Source: an uncultured Clostridia bacterium (lineage in GTDB: Bacteria > Bacillota > Clostridia > TANB77 > CAG-508). Taken from it: DNA of 64,000 bases. Below are positions 16,564-26,340 of the stretch, one piece after another. Made by a program: the position numbers and the translations under genes. Every line of letters begins with the position of its first letter. The stretch's first letter is position 1. Below the pieces are notes generated by a model. It was not told the origin of the DNA and ran no database searches. It saw nothing but the letters and a program-made list of their open reading frames with translations. The stretch spans positions 132,248-196,247 of the forward strand of contig CALXHF010000001.1 of the NCBI GenBank assembly GCA_944388035.1, given 5' to 3'.

Positions 16564-19500
16564 ATGAAAAAAGCTCTTATGAAAGATAGTGTGAAAGAAA
16601 TAAAAAATACTTTTAAAAGGTTTTTGTCAATATTGATGATGGCATTTTTAGGTGTGGGATTTTTTGCGGGGGTAAGAGCAACTTCACCAGATATGGTAGA
16701 TACTTTAGATAAATATTATGATAGTCAAAATGTTTATGATATACAAGTAATGTCAACTTTAGGTTTAACAGATGAAGATATAGAAGAAATTTTAAAAATA
16801 GAAAATGTGGAAAATGTTATAGGAACATTTGAAACAGATGGAAAAGTAGAAATAGACAATACTGAAAAAATTATTAAAATAATGTGTGTAGAAGATATTA
16901 ATAAACCTAAAATAATAGAAGGAAATTTACCACAAAATATAGATGAGTGTGTTGTAGAACCTAATTTTTTAACACAAAATAATAAAAAAATAGGGGATAC
17001 TATAGATGTAGAAATCGAAAATACAGAAAATGAAGATGGAGAAGAAATAGAATATTTAGTAAATAAAAAGTTAAAAATAGTTGGAACTGTACAAAGTCCG
17101 TTATATATATCAAAAGATAGAGGAAGTAGTACTTTAGGTGCTGGAAAAGTAAATTATTATATTTATATAGATAAAGATAATGTTAATGCAAAAGATGTTT
17201 ATACAAATATGTATATTAAGGTAAAAGGTGCAAATGAACTAGAAACATCAAGTGATGATTATAAAGAATTAGTAGCAAATACTAAGAGTAAAATTGAAGA
17301 GATAAAAGAAGATAGAGAAAAAGTAAGACAAAATGAACTAATCAATTATGCAACTGAAAAATTAAATGAAGCTGAAAAAGAATTTAATGATAAGAAAAAA
17401 GAAGCAGAAGATGAAATAGCAAAAGCAGAAGCTGAAATAGAAGATGGGAAAAAAGAAATAGAAGCAGGAAATTTAGAAATTGCTGAAAATGAGAAAAAAG
17501 CAAATGAGGAATTTGCAAATGCTGAAAAACAAATAGAACAGGCAAAAGAAGAAATTAATAATAATGAAGAATTGTTAAATAATAAAGAAAAGGAAGCAAA
17601 TGAACAATTTGAAAGCTTAGAAAAACAAAAAGAAGAGTTAAATGTAAATTTGAGTTTGGTACAAAAATTATTAAATACTGCAAATGAAACATATAATGAT
17701 ATTTTAGAAGCTTTAAAAAGACCTGATTTAGATGAAGGAACATTAGAATCTTTAAATGATCGAAAATTGGCAGCAGAGGAGCAGATAAGAGTTTTAGAAG
17801 AAAATAAAAATACAATAGTTGCGGGAATAAACGAAATAGATAATGGAATTAATTCAGGAAAACAAGAAATAGAAAATGGTAGGAAACAAATTGAACAGGC
17901 AAGAGCAGAAATTGAAAAACAAGAACAAAAATTAAAAAATACTAAAAATTCTACATATTCGCAAATAGAAACTGCTAAAGAGGAAACTAAAAAAGCTTTA
18001 GAAGAAATAAAAAATGGAGAACAGGAGTTAGAGGATAAAAGAAAAGAAGTAGAACAGCAATTAAATGATGCTGAAAAAGAATTAATAGATGCAAGAGATG
18101 AAATTTCAAAAATTGAAAAGCCAACTTGGTATGTATTAGATAGAGAGCAAAATAGTGGTTATGTAAGTTTTATACAAGATACAGATAGTGTTGCAAATAT
18201 AGGTAGAGTGTTCCCAGTTGTATTTTTTATAGTAGCTACATTAATATCTTTAACATCTATGACTAGAATGGTAGAAGAAGAGCGTACACAAATAGGAACT
18301 TTAAAAGCTCTAGGATGTAATAAAATACATATAGCTGGAAAATATGTATTATATGCGAGTTTGGCTTCTGTAATAGGCTCGATTTTAGGTATGTGTGTAG
18401 GTTTTGTGCTAATTCCAAAAGTAATATGGATGATGTATTCTATGATGTATGAAATAGGTGATATTTCTCTTGATTTTAATTGGGCATTTGGAACTATTGG
18501 TTTACAATTAATTTTTATCTGTATAGTAGGAGCAACTATATATGCAGTAGTAAGAGAATTAAGACATACTCCAGCAACACTTATGAGACCGAAAGCTCCA
18601 AAAATTGGAAAAAGAGTTTTACTAGAAAGAATACCATTTATTTGGAAGAGATTAAGTTTTTCAAGAAAAGTTACTATAAGAAATATTTTTAGATACAAGA
18701 AAAGATTTTTAATGACTATAATTGGAATAATGGGATGCACAGCTTTAATACTTACAGGCTTTGGATTAAAAGACTCAATAAGTAAAATTATGCCAGAACA
18801 ATATGAGCACGTATTTAATTATGATGTACAAATAAGTCTAAAAGATGGTTTAGAAGAAAATCATGTAAGTGAACTAAAAAGTAGATTAGCTGAGAAAGAA
18901 GAAATAACTAAAATTGTTGAGACATATATGACAACAGCAGTAGCAGTGAATAATGGAGTAGAAGAAGATGTGCAAATAATAGTACCAGAAGATAAAAATT
19001 CTTTAGATGGAATTATAAATTTATATGATTTAGAGACTGAAGAAAAAATAGTATTAGATGATAATAAGATAGCTTTAACAGATAAAGTATCAGAACTTTT
19101 AGGAGTTAATGTTGGTGATAAAATAATATTAAGAGATAGTAATGATAAAGAAGTAGAAGTTACTGTTTCAAATATAGTTGAAAACTATGTGTATCATTAT
19201 GTGTATATGTCAAAAGATTTATATGAAAGTTTATATGGAGAATCTTATAAGTCTAATGTATTACTTGCACAGGATAATAATTTAGAAGAAGAAAAGGAAG
19301 AAGATTTAGCAAAAGACTTAATGGAAAACAACGAAATTTCATCTGTATCTTTAACATCATCTGCTATAAAAACTATGGATGAAACAATGGAATCTTTAAA
19401 TTATGTTGTTGTGGTTTTGATAGTATCAGCAGGACTTCTTGCATTTGTAGTTTTATATAATTTATCAAATGTAAATATTTCAGAAAGAATAAGAGAACTT

Positions 19501-19797
19501 GCAACAATAAAAGTTTTAGGTTTTTATGATAGAGAAGTTTATGATTATGTAACAAGAGAGACTATTCTTTTAACTTTAATAGGTATTGTATTTGGTCTTG
19601 TTGCTGGATATTTCTTAAATTATTTTATTATTGGAACTTGCGAAATTAATATGCTTAGATTTGATAAAGTAATAGAGCCTTTAAGTTATCTATATTCTAT
19701 ATTAATAACAATAGCATTTACATTAATAGTTAATTTTGTAACATATTTTGCTCTAAAGAAAATAGATATGATAGAAAGTTTGAAAAGCGTTGAATAA
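16564..19797 (+). CDS. large FtsX-like ABC permease with extracytoplasmic coiled coil
   Basis: The 1077-residue protein has an N-terminal membrane helix (residues about 20-40) and an extracytoplasmic domain. A long coiled coil follows (about residues 240-520, very rich in E, K, A and Q). After it come two FtsX blocks: three helices near residues 545-665 and a second set near 720-740 and 940-1070. This is the layout of Firmicutes MacB-like permeases that span the wall with a coiled coil. GGAGG lies close to the ATG. It probably moves or signals about a cell-envelope substrate, perhaps peptides or lipids. Confidence 0.85.
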   Translation: MKKALMKDSVKEIKNTFKRFLSILMMAFLGVGFFAGVRATSPDMVDTLDKYYDSQNVYDIQVMSTLGLTDEDIEEILKIENVENVIGTFETDGKVEIDNTEKIIKIMCVEDINKPKIIEGNLPQNIDECVVEPNFLTQNNKKIGDTIDVEIENTENEDGEEIEYLVNKKLKIVGTVQSPLYISKDRGSSTLGAGKVNYYIYIDKDNVNAKDVYTNMYIKVKGANELETSSDDYKELVANTKSKIEEIKEDREKVRQNELINYATEKLNEAEKEFNDKKKEAEDEIAKAEAEIEDGKKEIEAGNLEIAENEKKANEEFANAEKQIEQAKEEINNNEELLNNKEKEANEQFESLEKQKEELNVNLSLVQKLLNTANETYNDILEALKRPDLDEGTLESLNDRKLAAEEQIRVLEENKNTIVAGINEIDNGINSGKQEIENGRKQIEQARAEIEKQEQKLKNTKNSTYSQIETAKEETKKALEEIKNGEQELEDKRKEVEQQLNDAEKELIDARDEISKIEKPTWYVLDREQNSGYVSFIQDTDSVANIGRVFPVVFFIVATLISLTSMTRMVEEERTQIGTLKALGCNKIHIAGKYVLYASLASVIGSILGMCVGFVLIPKVIWMMYSMMYEIGDISLDFNWAFGTIGLQLIFICIVGATIYAVVRELRHTPATLMRPKAPKIGKRVLLERIPFIWKRLSFSRKVTIRNIFRYKKRFLMTIIGIMGCTALILTGFGLKDSISKIMPEQYEHVFNYDVQISLKDGLEENHVSELKSRLAEKEEITKIVETYMTTAVAVNNGVEEDVQIIVPEDKNSLDGIINLYDLETEEKIVLDDNKIALTDKVSELLGVNVGDKIILRDSNDKEVEVTVSNIVENYVYHYVYMSKDLYESLYGESYKSNVLLAQDNNLEEEKEEDLAKDLMENNEISSVSLTSSAIKTMDETMESLNYVVVVLIVSAGLLAFVVLYNLSNVNISERIRELATIKVLGFYDREVYDYVTRETILLTLIGIVFGLVAGYFLNYFIIGTCEINMLRFDKVIEPLSYLYSILITIAFTLIVNFVTYFALKKIDMIESLKSVE

Positions 19798-19817
19798 AAA
19801 ATAATAAATGTATAAAA

Positions 19818-19862
19818 ATAAGCAAGAGAAAACTTAGAAAGATAGCTCTTGCTTATTGATAT
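19818..19862 (+). terminator. hairpin after the FtsX-like gene
   Basis: ATAAGCAAGAG and CTCTTGCTTAT form a perfect 11-bp stem, with a modest T-rich stretch after it. It separates the transporter operon from metG. Confidence 0.7.
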
Positions 19863-19909
19863 TTTGCTTAAAACGTGATAAGATATCAAAGAAAAAGGAG
19901 ATGATTCTA

Positions 19910-21481
19910 TTGAATAAATTTTATGTAACAACACCAATATATTATCCAAGTGGAAGATTTCATATAGGAACAGCATATACAACAGTATTAGCAGATAGTA
20001 TGAAAAGATATCATATGTTAAAAGGTGAAGATTGTTATATGTTAACAGGAACAGATGAACACGGGCAAAAAATAGAAGAAAAAGCAAAAGAACAAGGAAA
20101 AACTCCACAAGAATATGTAGATAAAATGGCAGATGATGCAAAAAAATTATGGGAAATAATGAAAATAGATTATAATGATTTTATAAGAACAACAGAAAAA
20201 AGACACAAAGAAGTTGTTCAAAAAATCTTTGATAGATTTATGGAACAAGGAGATATCTATAAGGGAGAATATGAAGGATGGTATTGTGTGCCTTGTGAGA
20301 GTTATTTTACAGAAACACAATTAATAGATGGAAAATGTCCAGATTGTGGTAGAGAAGTAAAATTAATGAAAGAAGAAGCATATTTCTTTAATATGAAAAA
20401 ATATGCTGACAGACTTCTTAAATACTATGAAGAACATCCAGACTTTATAAAGCCAGACTTTAGAAAAAATGAAATGATAAATAATTTTATAAAACCAGGA
20501 TTAGAAGATTTATGTGTAACAAGGACATCTTTTGATTGGGGAATAAAAGTTTTAAAAGACCCAAAACACGTTGTGTATGTATGGTTAGATGCTTTAACAA
20601 ACTATATAACGGCTTTAGGATATGGAAGTAATGATGATAAATTATTTGAAAAATACTGGCCAGCAGATTTACAAATAGTGGGAAAAGATATTGCAAGATT
20701 CCATCTAATATATTGGCCAATATTCTTAATGGCATTAGATTTACCACTTCCAAAAACAATTTTTGTACACAATTGGGTAATGATGAAAGATGGAAAAATG
20801 TCTAAATCTAAAGGAAATGTAATATATCCAGAAGATTTAGTAGAAAAATATGGATTAGATAGTGTAAGATATTTCTTACTCAGAGAAATGCCAATTACAC
20901 AAGATGCAATATTTTCACCAGAAAGTTTTATAGAAAGATATAACTTTGATTTATGTAATGATTTAAGCAATTTATTAAATAGAACAGTATCAATGGTAAA
21001 TAAATATTTTGAGGGACAAGTTCCAAAATATAATGGTACACCAAATGATGTTGACAAAGAATTAGAAGAATTTACGATTAAACAAATAGATTTGTTTGAT
21101 GAAAAATGGAACAAATATGAAATTGCAAATAGTGTCCAAGAAATATGGAATTTAATATCTAGAACGAATAAATATATAGATGAAACAATGCCTTGGTCTT
21201 TGGCAAAAGAAAACGACCAAGAAAAGTTATCATCTGTTATGTATCATTTGATAGAAAACTTAAGAAAAATAGCAATATTAATAAAACCATTTATGAACGA
21301 TACTGCAGAGAATATCTTAAGACAAATAGGGATAACAGATAAAAAACTTACAAATTGGGAATCTTTAAAAACATATGACAAATTACAAAATGTAAAAGTA
21401 ATTAAAAAAGGAGAACCTATATTTATGAGGTTAAATGCAGAAGAAGAAATAGAATATATAAAGAATCTAATGAAGAAATAA
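19910..21481 (+). CDS. metG: methionyl-tRNA synthetase
   Basis: From TTG 19910, nine bases after AAGGAG, the protein is 523 residues. It has the class I signature HIGT near residue 17, a zinc knuckle CVPC...CPDC in the connective peptide, and KMSKS near residue 297. It lacks the C-terminal tRNA-binding (EMAP-II-like) domain found in many bacterial MetG proteins. It charges initiator and elongator tRNA with methionine. The longer frame upstream of 19910 begins inside the previous terminator region and was rejected. Confidence 0.95.
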   Translation: MNKFYVTTPIYYPSGRFHIGTAYTTVLADSMKRYHMLKGEDCYMLTGTDEHGQKIEEKAKEQGKTPQEYVDKMADDAKKLWEIMKIDYNDFIRTTEKRHKEVVQKIFDRFMEQGDIYKGEYEGWYCVPCESYFTETQLIDGKCPDCGREVKLMKEEAYFFNMKKYADRLLKYYEEHPDFIKPDFRKNEMINNFIKPGLEDLCVTRTSFDWGIKVLKDPKHVVYVWLDALTNYITALGYGSNDDKLFEKYWPADLQIVGKDIARFHLIYWPIFLMALDLPLPKTIFVHNWVMMKDGKMSKSKGNVIYPEDLVEKYGLDSVRYFLLREMPITQDAIFSPESFIERYNFDLCNDLSNLLNRTVSMVNKYFEGQVPKYNGTPNDVDKELEEFTIKQIDLFDEKWNKYEIANSVQEIWNLISRTNKYIDETMPWSLAKENDQEKLSSVMYHLIENLRKIAILIKPFMNDTAENILRQIGITDKKLTNWESLKTYDKLQNVKVIKKGEPIFMRLNAEEEIEYIKNLMKK

Positions 21482-21517
21482 AAGTACTTTTTTAGAAAAA
21501 ATAGAAGGGATGCAGAA

Positions 21518-22435
21518 ATGGTAAGAGATGGGCAAGATTATGATATATATGAAATGCAAACAAAATATGAAAAAAAGAAAAAAAATAATAAAAAAATATT
21601 ATTAATTTTGGTTATAATAGCTCTATTTTTAATTATATTTGTAATTGCAAACATTTTAAAAACAATAAATAGTTATAAAGTGTATAAATCATATCAAGAA
21701 GAATATCTAAGTTTAAAAGAAGCAGAAATAAAAAAACAAGAAGAGTTAGAAAAAAAACGTCAAGAAAAGCTTCCAAAATTAACAGATGAAGGAAAAAACA
21801 ATTTAAAAAATATATATAACTCATCTGAAAAACGTGCATTTTTAACATTTGATGATGGTCCATCTTCAGTAACACCAAGAATATTAGATATATTAAAACA
21901 AGAAAATATAAAAGCAACATTTTTTGTATTAGGTTCAAATGTTAAGAAAAAACCAGAACTAGTAAAAAGGATGTATGATGAAGGACATTTTATAGCAAAT
22001 CACGGATATTCACACGTATACTCAAGTATATATAGTTCACCACAAGCAGTATTAGATGAATATAATAGTTGTAATAGTGAAGTGCAAAAAGCAATTGGAG
22101 AGAGTGAATATAATTCACATTTATTCAGATTTCCAGGTGGACTAGCAGGAGGACCATATGCCGAGATTAAGAAACAAGCAAATGATTTACTTATGCAAAA
22201 TAATGTATTACACGTAGATTGGAACGCATTAAATGGTGATGGAGAAACGAATGATTTAAATATTGATTTTGAAATTCAAAGAATAAATGAAACAACTGAA
22301 AATAAAAACAGTATAGTTGTGTTGATGCATGATTCACCACTAAAAAGTATAACAGCAGATGCTCTGCCACAAATAATTGCAAACTTAAGAGATAAAGGAT
22401 ATGTATTTAAGAATTTTTATGAAATTATAAAATAA
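21518..22435 (+). CDS. polysaccharide deacetylase (NodB domain), membrane-anchored
   Basis: The 305-residue protein has an N-terminal membrane anchor (about residues 27-48) and a short helical linker. Its NodB catalytic domain carries TFDDGPS with the Asp pair, the zinc motif HGYSH, FRFPGG and a late VLMHDSP. Enzymes of this type remove N-acetyl groups from peptidoglycan GlcNAc or related glycans outside the membrane, which can protect against lysozyme. The substrate cannot be fixed from the sequence. The downstream gene starts 18 bases later and may be co-transcribed. Confidence 0.9.
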   Translation: MVRDGQDYDIYEMQTKYEKKKKNNKKILLILVIIALFLIIFVIANILKTINSYKVYKSYQEEYLSLKEAEIKKQEELEKKRQEKLPKLTDEGKNNLKNIYNSSEKRAFLTFDDGPSSVTPRILDILKQENIKATFFVLGSNVKKKPELVKRMYDEGHFIANHGYSHVYSSIYSSPQAVLDEYNSCNSEVQKAIGESEYNSHLFRFPGGLAGGPYAEIKKQANDLLMQNNVLHVDWNALNGDGETNDLNIDFEIQRINETTENKNSIVVLMHDSPLKSITADALPQIIANLRDKGYVFKNFYEIIK

Positions 22436-22453
22436 AAGAAGGGAGAAAAAACT

Positions 22454-24760
22454 GTGCCTAAAAAAACAGTAGAAAATAATGAAACAATAAAAGAAAAATT
22501 AGAATATCTAGGGCTAGATTTAGAAAAAATACCAAAAAGCATAAAACAATATGAACCTTTAGAATTTAGAATACCTAAATTTTATGATGAAGAACAGTAT
22601 AAACAATATAGATATGTACCAATAAAAGATATAGAAATATTGCTTTCTCCAACAAATAGGATGGATGAAATAGAAGAAAAATACAAGAAAGCAAGCCCGC
22701 TTGCAGACTATTTAGACAATAAATCAGAAGAAAATATTTTAAAGCATACAACATTTTTAAAAATGCTAAATGATTTTAGTATAGAAGAAGTTGAAAAAAT
22801 AGGAGAAGAGCAAGAAAAGTTAAGTAAAAAAATACCTTTTAAAGTGAAATACCAAAATAATTATCTATGGCAGATATATTATTCACAAAATTCAGACAAA
22901 TATTTTATGTTAGTACCTACAGAAGATTCTGATTATTCTACTTTTTTCTATTTATTAAAGAAAAAACTAGAAAAGAGAAGAACAGGAAAAATATTTGTAC
23001 CAATTAGAAATGTTGAATATACAAGTGAGTTTCTAAAAAAATCTGAATTTGAAGATATAGAAAATTATTTATGGCTTTTTACAAAAGACTGGCCGTTAAT
23101 ATATGAGGTTTATGATAAAAGTGATAATTTATGTTTGTATATCGTTGGAGAAACAGAAGTATATCAGAAAATAAGAAGTTTATATAGAGTGAAATTGGAA
23201 ACAAAAGAAGAAGCATTGGAATTTTATAAATTATTAAAAGTAATGTTTATTTTGCAAACAGAACTTCCTCATTATTTTAATTTTAAAACAAATATTGGTA
23301 AAAATGGAGAAATAGAGTTTTATTTAGATGATAAAAAATTACAATATGAAAATATTACAGATTGGCTAAATAATGAATTTGAAACAGGTCAAGATAAATT
23401 AGAAGAAGCAGAAGAGTTAATAAAAAATGGAAATATGAGATTAAAAGAGTTAAAAACAGAAATTGCTATGCAAGAGATAGAATATTTAGCTAAAGAAAAA
23501 CAAATTTCAACTTTCTTAGAGTGTAAAAAAACTTTTTTTGGTAAGTTTAAATATTATTTTAAATATAGTAAAAAGAAAAATAAGAATAAAATAAGAAAAG
23601 AAGATGAAGAAAATTTAGAAAACATAGAATATGTAAATAATGATGATATGGAAGAATTACCAAAGAAGAGAAAAAGAATTAGAAAAGAAAATTATAATTT
23701 AGAAGAATTAACTCAATTATATAAAATAATTGATGGAAAAGAAACTGAACTTAAAAATATTGTAATGGATATTAATAGTTTAAAGCTTAAAAGTAAGAAT
23801 ATGCAAAAAAAGATTGAAAATGCAAGTTTATATATAGCCGAAATAGATAGTCATAAAAAGAGTATATTTGAATTTTGGAAATATAGTAATAAAGACGAAA
23901 TGAGTTCACTTCCTGAAGGAGAAGAAGAGGAAGTAAATATTGTAAGGAAAATTACAAAAACATTTGATTATGAACAAGATTTTGAAAGTTTTGGAAATAC
24001 AATGGATAGACTACAAAGAAAGAATTTATCTAAAGATGAAACAGATAGTATTTTTATATTAACAACTAATTTATTACCATTAATTAATAAGATTAAAATA
24101 AATGATTTCCAACCAAAAGATATAGATAATAGCCTAAAAGAAATAAAAAAAGAAGCAATTGAAGAAAGAGATTTGACTGATAAAGAGGAATTTGATATAT
24201 TCGGAGGAATAGTACAAGATAGTACTAAAGTATCAAAGATAAAAAATAAAAGACATAGAGAGCTTCCAAAAGATAGATTTAGCATTTTAGAAGTAAATAA
24301 AAATACTAAACAAATTGGTTTTAAATTAGCCTTAGAAAATGTGATATCTAATGTAAAAACAGCATTAACTAAAGTTGAAATACCAGAAGATATTTCGGTT
24401 TATAAAATTATTCCAGATGATAAAATTGATGATAGAAAAATTAATGTGTTTGATATTAACTCAAGAAATGAGATAAGTTCGAATATAAAAAATGAAAACA
24501 ATAAATTTAATTTTTATAAAATTAATTTAAAACAAGGAGCAAATGCTATTAGTTTTACAAATTCTATTTTTTATGATAATCAAAATAAAACACTTCCTGT
24601 TGGACAAGATTTATCAACTAAAATTTTAGTAGATATTTCAAAATTAGAATTAAAACTAAAAGAAAAAAGTAGTTTTAAAATAGTTGAGTTTGAAAATAAA
24701 AATGATGATTTTTCAAAAATAGAAGTGAAAACTATTAATATTTTTGAAATGGATACTTAA
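22454..24760 (+). CDS. large cytoplasmic protein of unknown function
   Basis: I do not recognise this 768-residue protein, which begins at GTG 22454 after GGGAG. It has no membrane segment or signal peptide. The first 300 residues look globular with mixed alpha/beta content, including FKVKYQNNYLWQIYYS and FYLLKKKLEKRRTGKIFVPI. A long charged coiled-coil middle follows (about 310-480), then a C-terminal part of about 150 residues ending in FEMDT. Codon use is like its neighbours. The lack of a recognised domain and the co-directional spacing to the deacetylase gene suggest a lineage-specific function. Confidence 0.6.
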   Translation: MPKKTVENNETIKEKLEYLGLDLEKIPKSIKQYEPLEFRIPKFYDEEQYKQYRYVPIKDIEILLSPTNRMDEIEEKYKKASPLADYLDNKSEENILKHTTFLKMLNDFSIEEVEKIGEEQEKLSKKIPFKVKYQNNYLWQIYYSQNSDKYFMLVPTEDSDYSTFFYLLKKKLEKRRTGKIFVPIRNVEYTSEFLKKSEFEDIENYLWLFTKDWPLIYEVYDKSDNLCLYIVGETEVYQKIRSLYRVKLETKEEALEFYKLLKVMFILQTELPHYFNFKTNIGKNGEIEFYLDDKKLQYENITDWLNNEFETGQDKLEEAEELIKNGNMRLKELKTEIAMQEIEYLAKEKQISTFLECKKTFFGKFKYYFKYSKKKNKNKIRKEDEENLENIEYVNNDDMEELPKKRKRIRKENYNLEELTQLYKIIDGKETELKNIVMDINSLKLKSKNMQKKIENASLYIAEIDSHKKSIFEFWKYSNKDEMSSLPEGEEEEVNIVRKITKTFDYEQDFESFGNTMDRLQRKNLSKDETDSIFILTTNLLPLINKIKINDFQPKDIDNSLKEIKKEAIEERDLTDKEEFDIFGGIVQDSTKVSKIKNKRHRELPKDRFSILEVNKNTKQIGFKLALENVISNVKTALTKVEIPEDISVYKIIPDDKIDDRKINVFDINSRNEISSNIKNENNKFNFYKINLKQGANAISFTNSIFYDNQNKTLPVGQDLSTKILVDISKLELKLKEKSSFKIVEFENKNDDFSKIEVKTINIFEMDT

Positions 24761-24840
24761 AAAGGCTAGACAGATTATTAAATATATGTTAATATATATA
24801 AGTGTTAAATAGGTTTACTTATTTAAAGCAAACCACATAT

Positions 24841-24912
24841 GCTGATGTGGCGGAATTGGTAGACGCGCACTAGACTCAAAATCTAAATGGATTTTTAAAC
24901 ATATAAATCCTA
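24841..24912 (+). pseudogene. truncated tRNA-Leu copy (5' two-thirds)
   Basis: The first 50 bases match the complete tRNA-Leu at 25011 in the D-arm (TGGCGGAATTGG) and the anticodon arm (GACTCAAAATC). A variable-arm-like hairpin follows, but the T-arm and the 3' acceptor strand are missing. It is a partial duplicate, probably left by recombination at the attachment site. Confidence 0.75.
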
Positions 24913-24935
24913 TGAATATTGAAAATACTAATGTT

Positions 24936-24984
24936 TAGATATTTGTTAGAGTTTAAAAATATCAAAACATCTAACAAATATCTA
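24936..24984 (+). repeat. 15-bp perfect inverted repeat between the tRNA-Leu copies
   Basis: TAGATATTTGTTAGA at 24936-24950 is repeated inverted at 24970-24984, around a 19-base loop. No T-run follows, so a terminator is unlikely. It may be an arm-type integrase site or a remnant of the lost element's end. Confidence 0.6.
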
Positions 24985-25010
24985 ACATAAATGTAAATTT
25001 AATCAAATAT

Positions 25011-25097
25011 GCAGGTGTGGCGGAATTGGCAGACGCACAGGACTCAAAATCCTGCGAAGTAACATTCGTGTGGGTTCGACCCCCACCACCTGCACCA
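25011..25097 (+). tRNA. tRNA-Leu, anticodon CAA
   Basis: The acceptor GCAGGTG pairs with CACCTGC, and the discriminator A is followed by an encoded CCA. The D-arm is TGGCGGAATTGG. The anticodon stem CAGGA/TCCTG encloses CTCAAAA with anticodon CAA, for UUG codons. The long variable arm and the T-arm GTGGGTTCGACCCCCAC are intact. Its 3' end abuts a decayed integrase gene, so it is a likely integration site. Confidence 0.95.
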
Positions 25098-25104
25098 TAA
25101 ATAT

Positions 25105-25555
25105 CTATTTTTGAGAAGATGAAGATATAGTTTCTTCATTTTCTTTTTTACTTGTATCTGTAAATTTTAGAGCGTTTTCTAAAGCATTTGCAGAAATCTT
25201 TTTAGAGTTAGTATCTAAATGAGCATATAAGTTTGCAGTAGTAGAAAAATTAGAATGACCAAGCCATTCTTGTATTGCTTTCATGGGAATACCTTTAGCT
25301 AGTAACAAACTTTCACAAGAATGTCTTAAATCATGAAAACGAATATGCCTCATATTATTTTTTCTTAGTAAAATACCAAAATGCTTTGTAACATATCAGG
25401 TCTTATAATATTTCCATCTGGTTTTACAAAAACATAATTTAGATATTTTTTATTATAACTATTTCCAAATGCCTTTTGAAAAGATTTCTGTTTTTCTTTA
25501 ACATCTAAAAGCATAGTTGCTATATCATCAAATAGGGGTAGTGTTCTACAAAATA
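25105..25555 (-). pseudogene. decayed tyrosine recombinase (integrase), C-terminal part only
   Basis: Two frames on the minus strand give the C-terminal catalytic domain: first RTLPLFDDIATML, then, after a +1 break near 25365-25380, RFHDLRHSCESLLLAKGIP and TANLYAHLD. These hold the conserved HxLRH box, the second His (LGHS) and the nucleophile Tyr. The N-terminal arm and core-binding domains are missing, cut off where the ribosomal promoter region begins. It lies 8 bases from the tRNA-Leu 3' end, the usual place for an integrase. The break is not at CGG. This is the scar of a lost element. Confidence 0.8.
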
Positions 25556-25580
25556 AAATATAAAAAAACTTAAAAAGCAC

Positions 25581-25609
25581 TTGACAAGAGGAAAAAAAGC
25601 TTATATAAT
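25581..25609 (+). promoter_or_regulatory. consensus sigma-A promoter of the S10 superoperon
   Basis: TTGACA (25581-25586) and TATAAT (25604-25609) are separated by exactly 17 bases. Both hexamers match consensus, as expected for ribosomal protein transcription. Confidence 0.9.
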
Positions 25610-25615
25610 ATATAA

Positions 25616-25869
25616 GCATGAATTAAGCGATGAAACTAAATGTGGCTACACTCTTAGAAAATAAGGGTGGAGGGAACTTTAGTGGAGTATGTCATGGCAA
25701 AGACCAGGCGGTAAGAAATAAGCACTTATCCCAGAATTATCATGCGTATTTTGGGTTTTTATATAGGTGATATTCAAAACACCAGAGTGCGTTATAACTT
25801 GCCACGGTAATTTAGATAGCAAATATTGTTATCTTCAAGAAAATTTAAATCGAAGGAGGGAAAATTACA
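25616..25869 (+). promoter_or_regulatory. long 5' leader of rpsJ
   Basis: About 250 transcribed bases precede rpsJ with no open frame. The leader is GC-richer than the surroundings and contains several short complementary blocks, such as TTATCCCAGAATTATCATGCG near 25727 followed by TTTTGGG. It is a candidate for autoregulation by a ribosomal protein (L4 is the usual regulator of S10 operons). I cannot assign a known leader family. Confidence 0.5.
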
Positions 25870-26193
25870 ATGGCAAACACAGTAGCAACAAGTGAGAAAA
25901 TCAGAATAAGACTAAAAGCTTATGATCACGTAGTTTTAGATCAGTCTGCTGAAAAAATAGTAGATACTGCTAAAAAAACAGGAGCAAAAGTTTCAGGTCC
26001 TATTCCATTACCAACACAAAAGGAAATCGTAACAATTTTACGTTCTCCACACAAATACAAAGATTCAAGAGAACAATTCGAAATGAGAACACATAAGAGA
26101 GTTATTGATATTCTTTATCCAACACAAAAAACAGTGGATAGCTTAATGAAATTAGAGTTACCAGCTGGTGTTGATATAGAAATCAAATTATAA
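25870..26193 (+). CDS. rpsJ: 30S ribosomal protein S10
   Basis: The 107-residue protein has the S10 core: [24 protein letters not shown] and the loop motif [17 protein letters not shown]. It sits in the 30S head and, as NusE, also takes part in antitermination. The N terminus carries a few extra residues (MANTVATSE). It is the first gene of the superoperon, with GGAGGG upstream. Confidence 0.98.
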   Translation: MANTVATSEKIRIRLKAYDHVVLDQSAEKIVDTAKKTGAKVSGPIPLPTQKEIVTILRSPHKYKDSREQFEMRTHKRVIDILYPTQKTVDSLMKLELPAGVDIEIKL

Positions 26194-26340
26194 TTATAGA
26201 AGCAGGGAAACGAAACCAAGCTGATATACATTAAATATGTAAATTTAAATATTATATTAGCCAATAGTTAAGTTAGCTGTAGGAACAAAGTAAAATACAG
26301 ATAACTTATGCGGTAAAAACGTATAGGAGGAATAAACAAA

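Noticed and set aside
24841-25097. One tRNA-Leu interrupted by an intron
   Set aside because: The second copy is complete from acceptor to CCA, so the first is a truncated duplicate and not a 5' exon.
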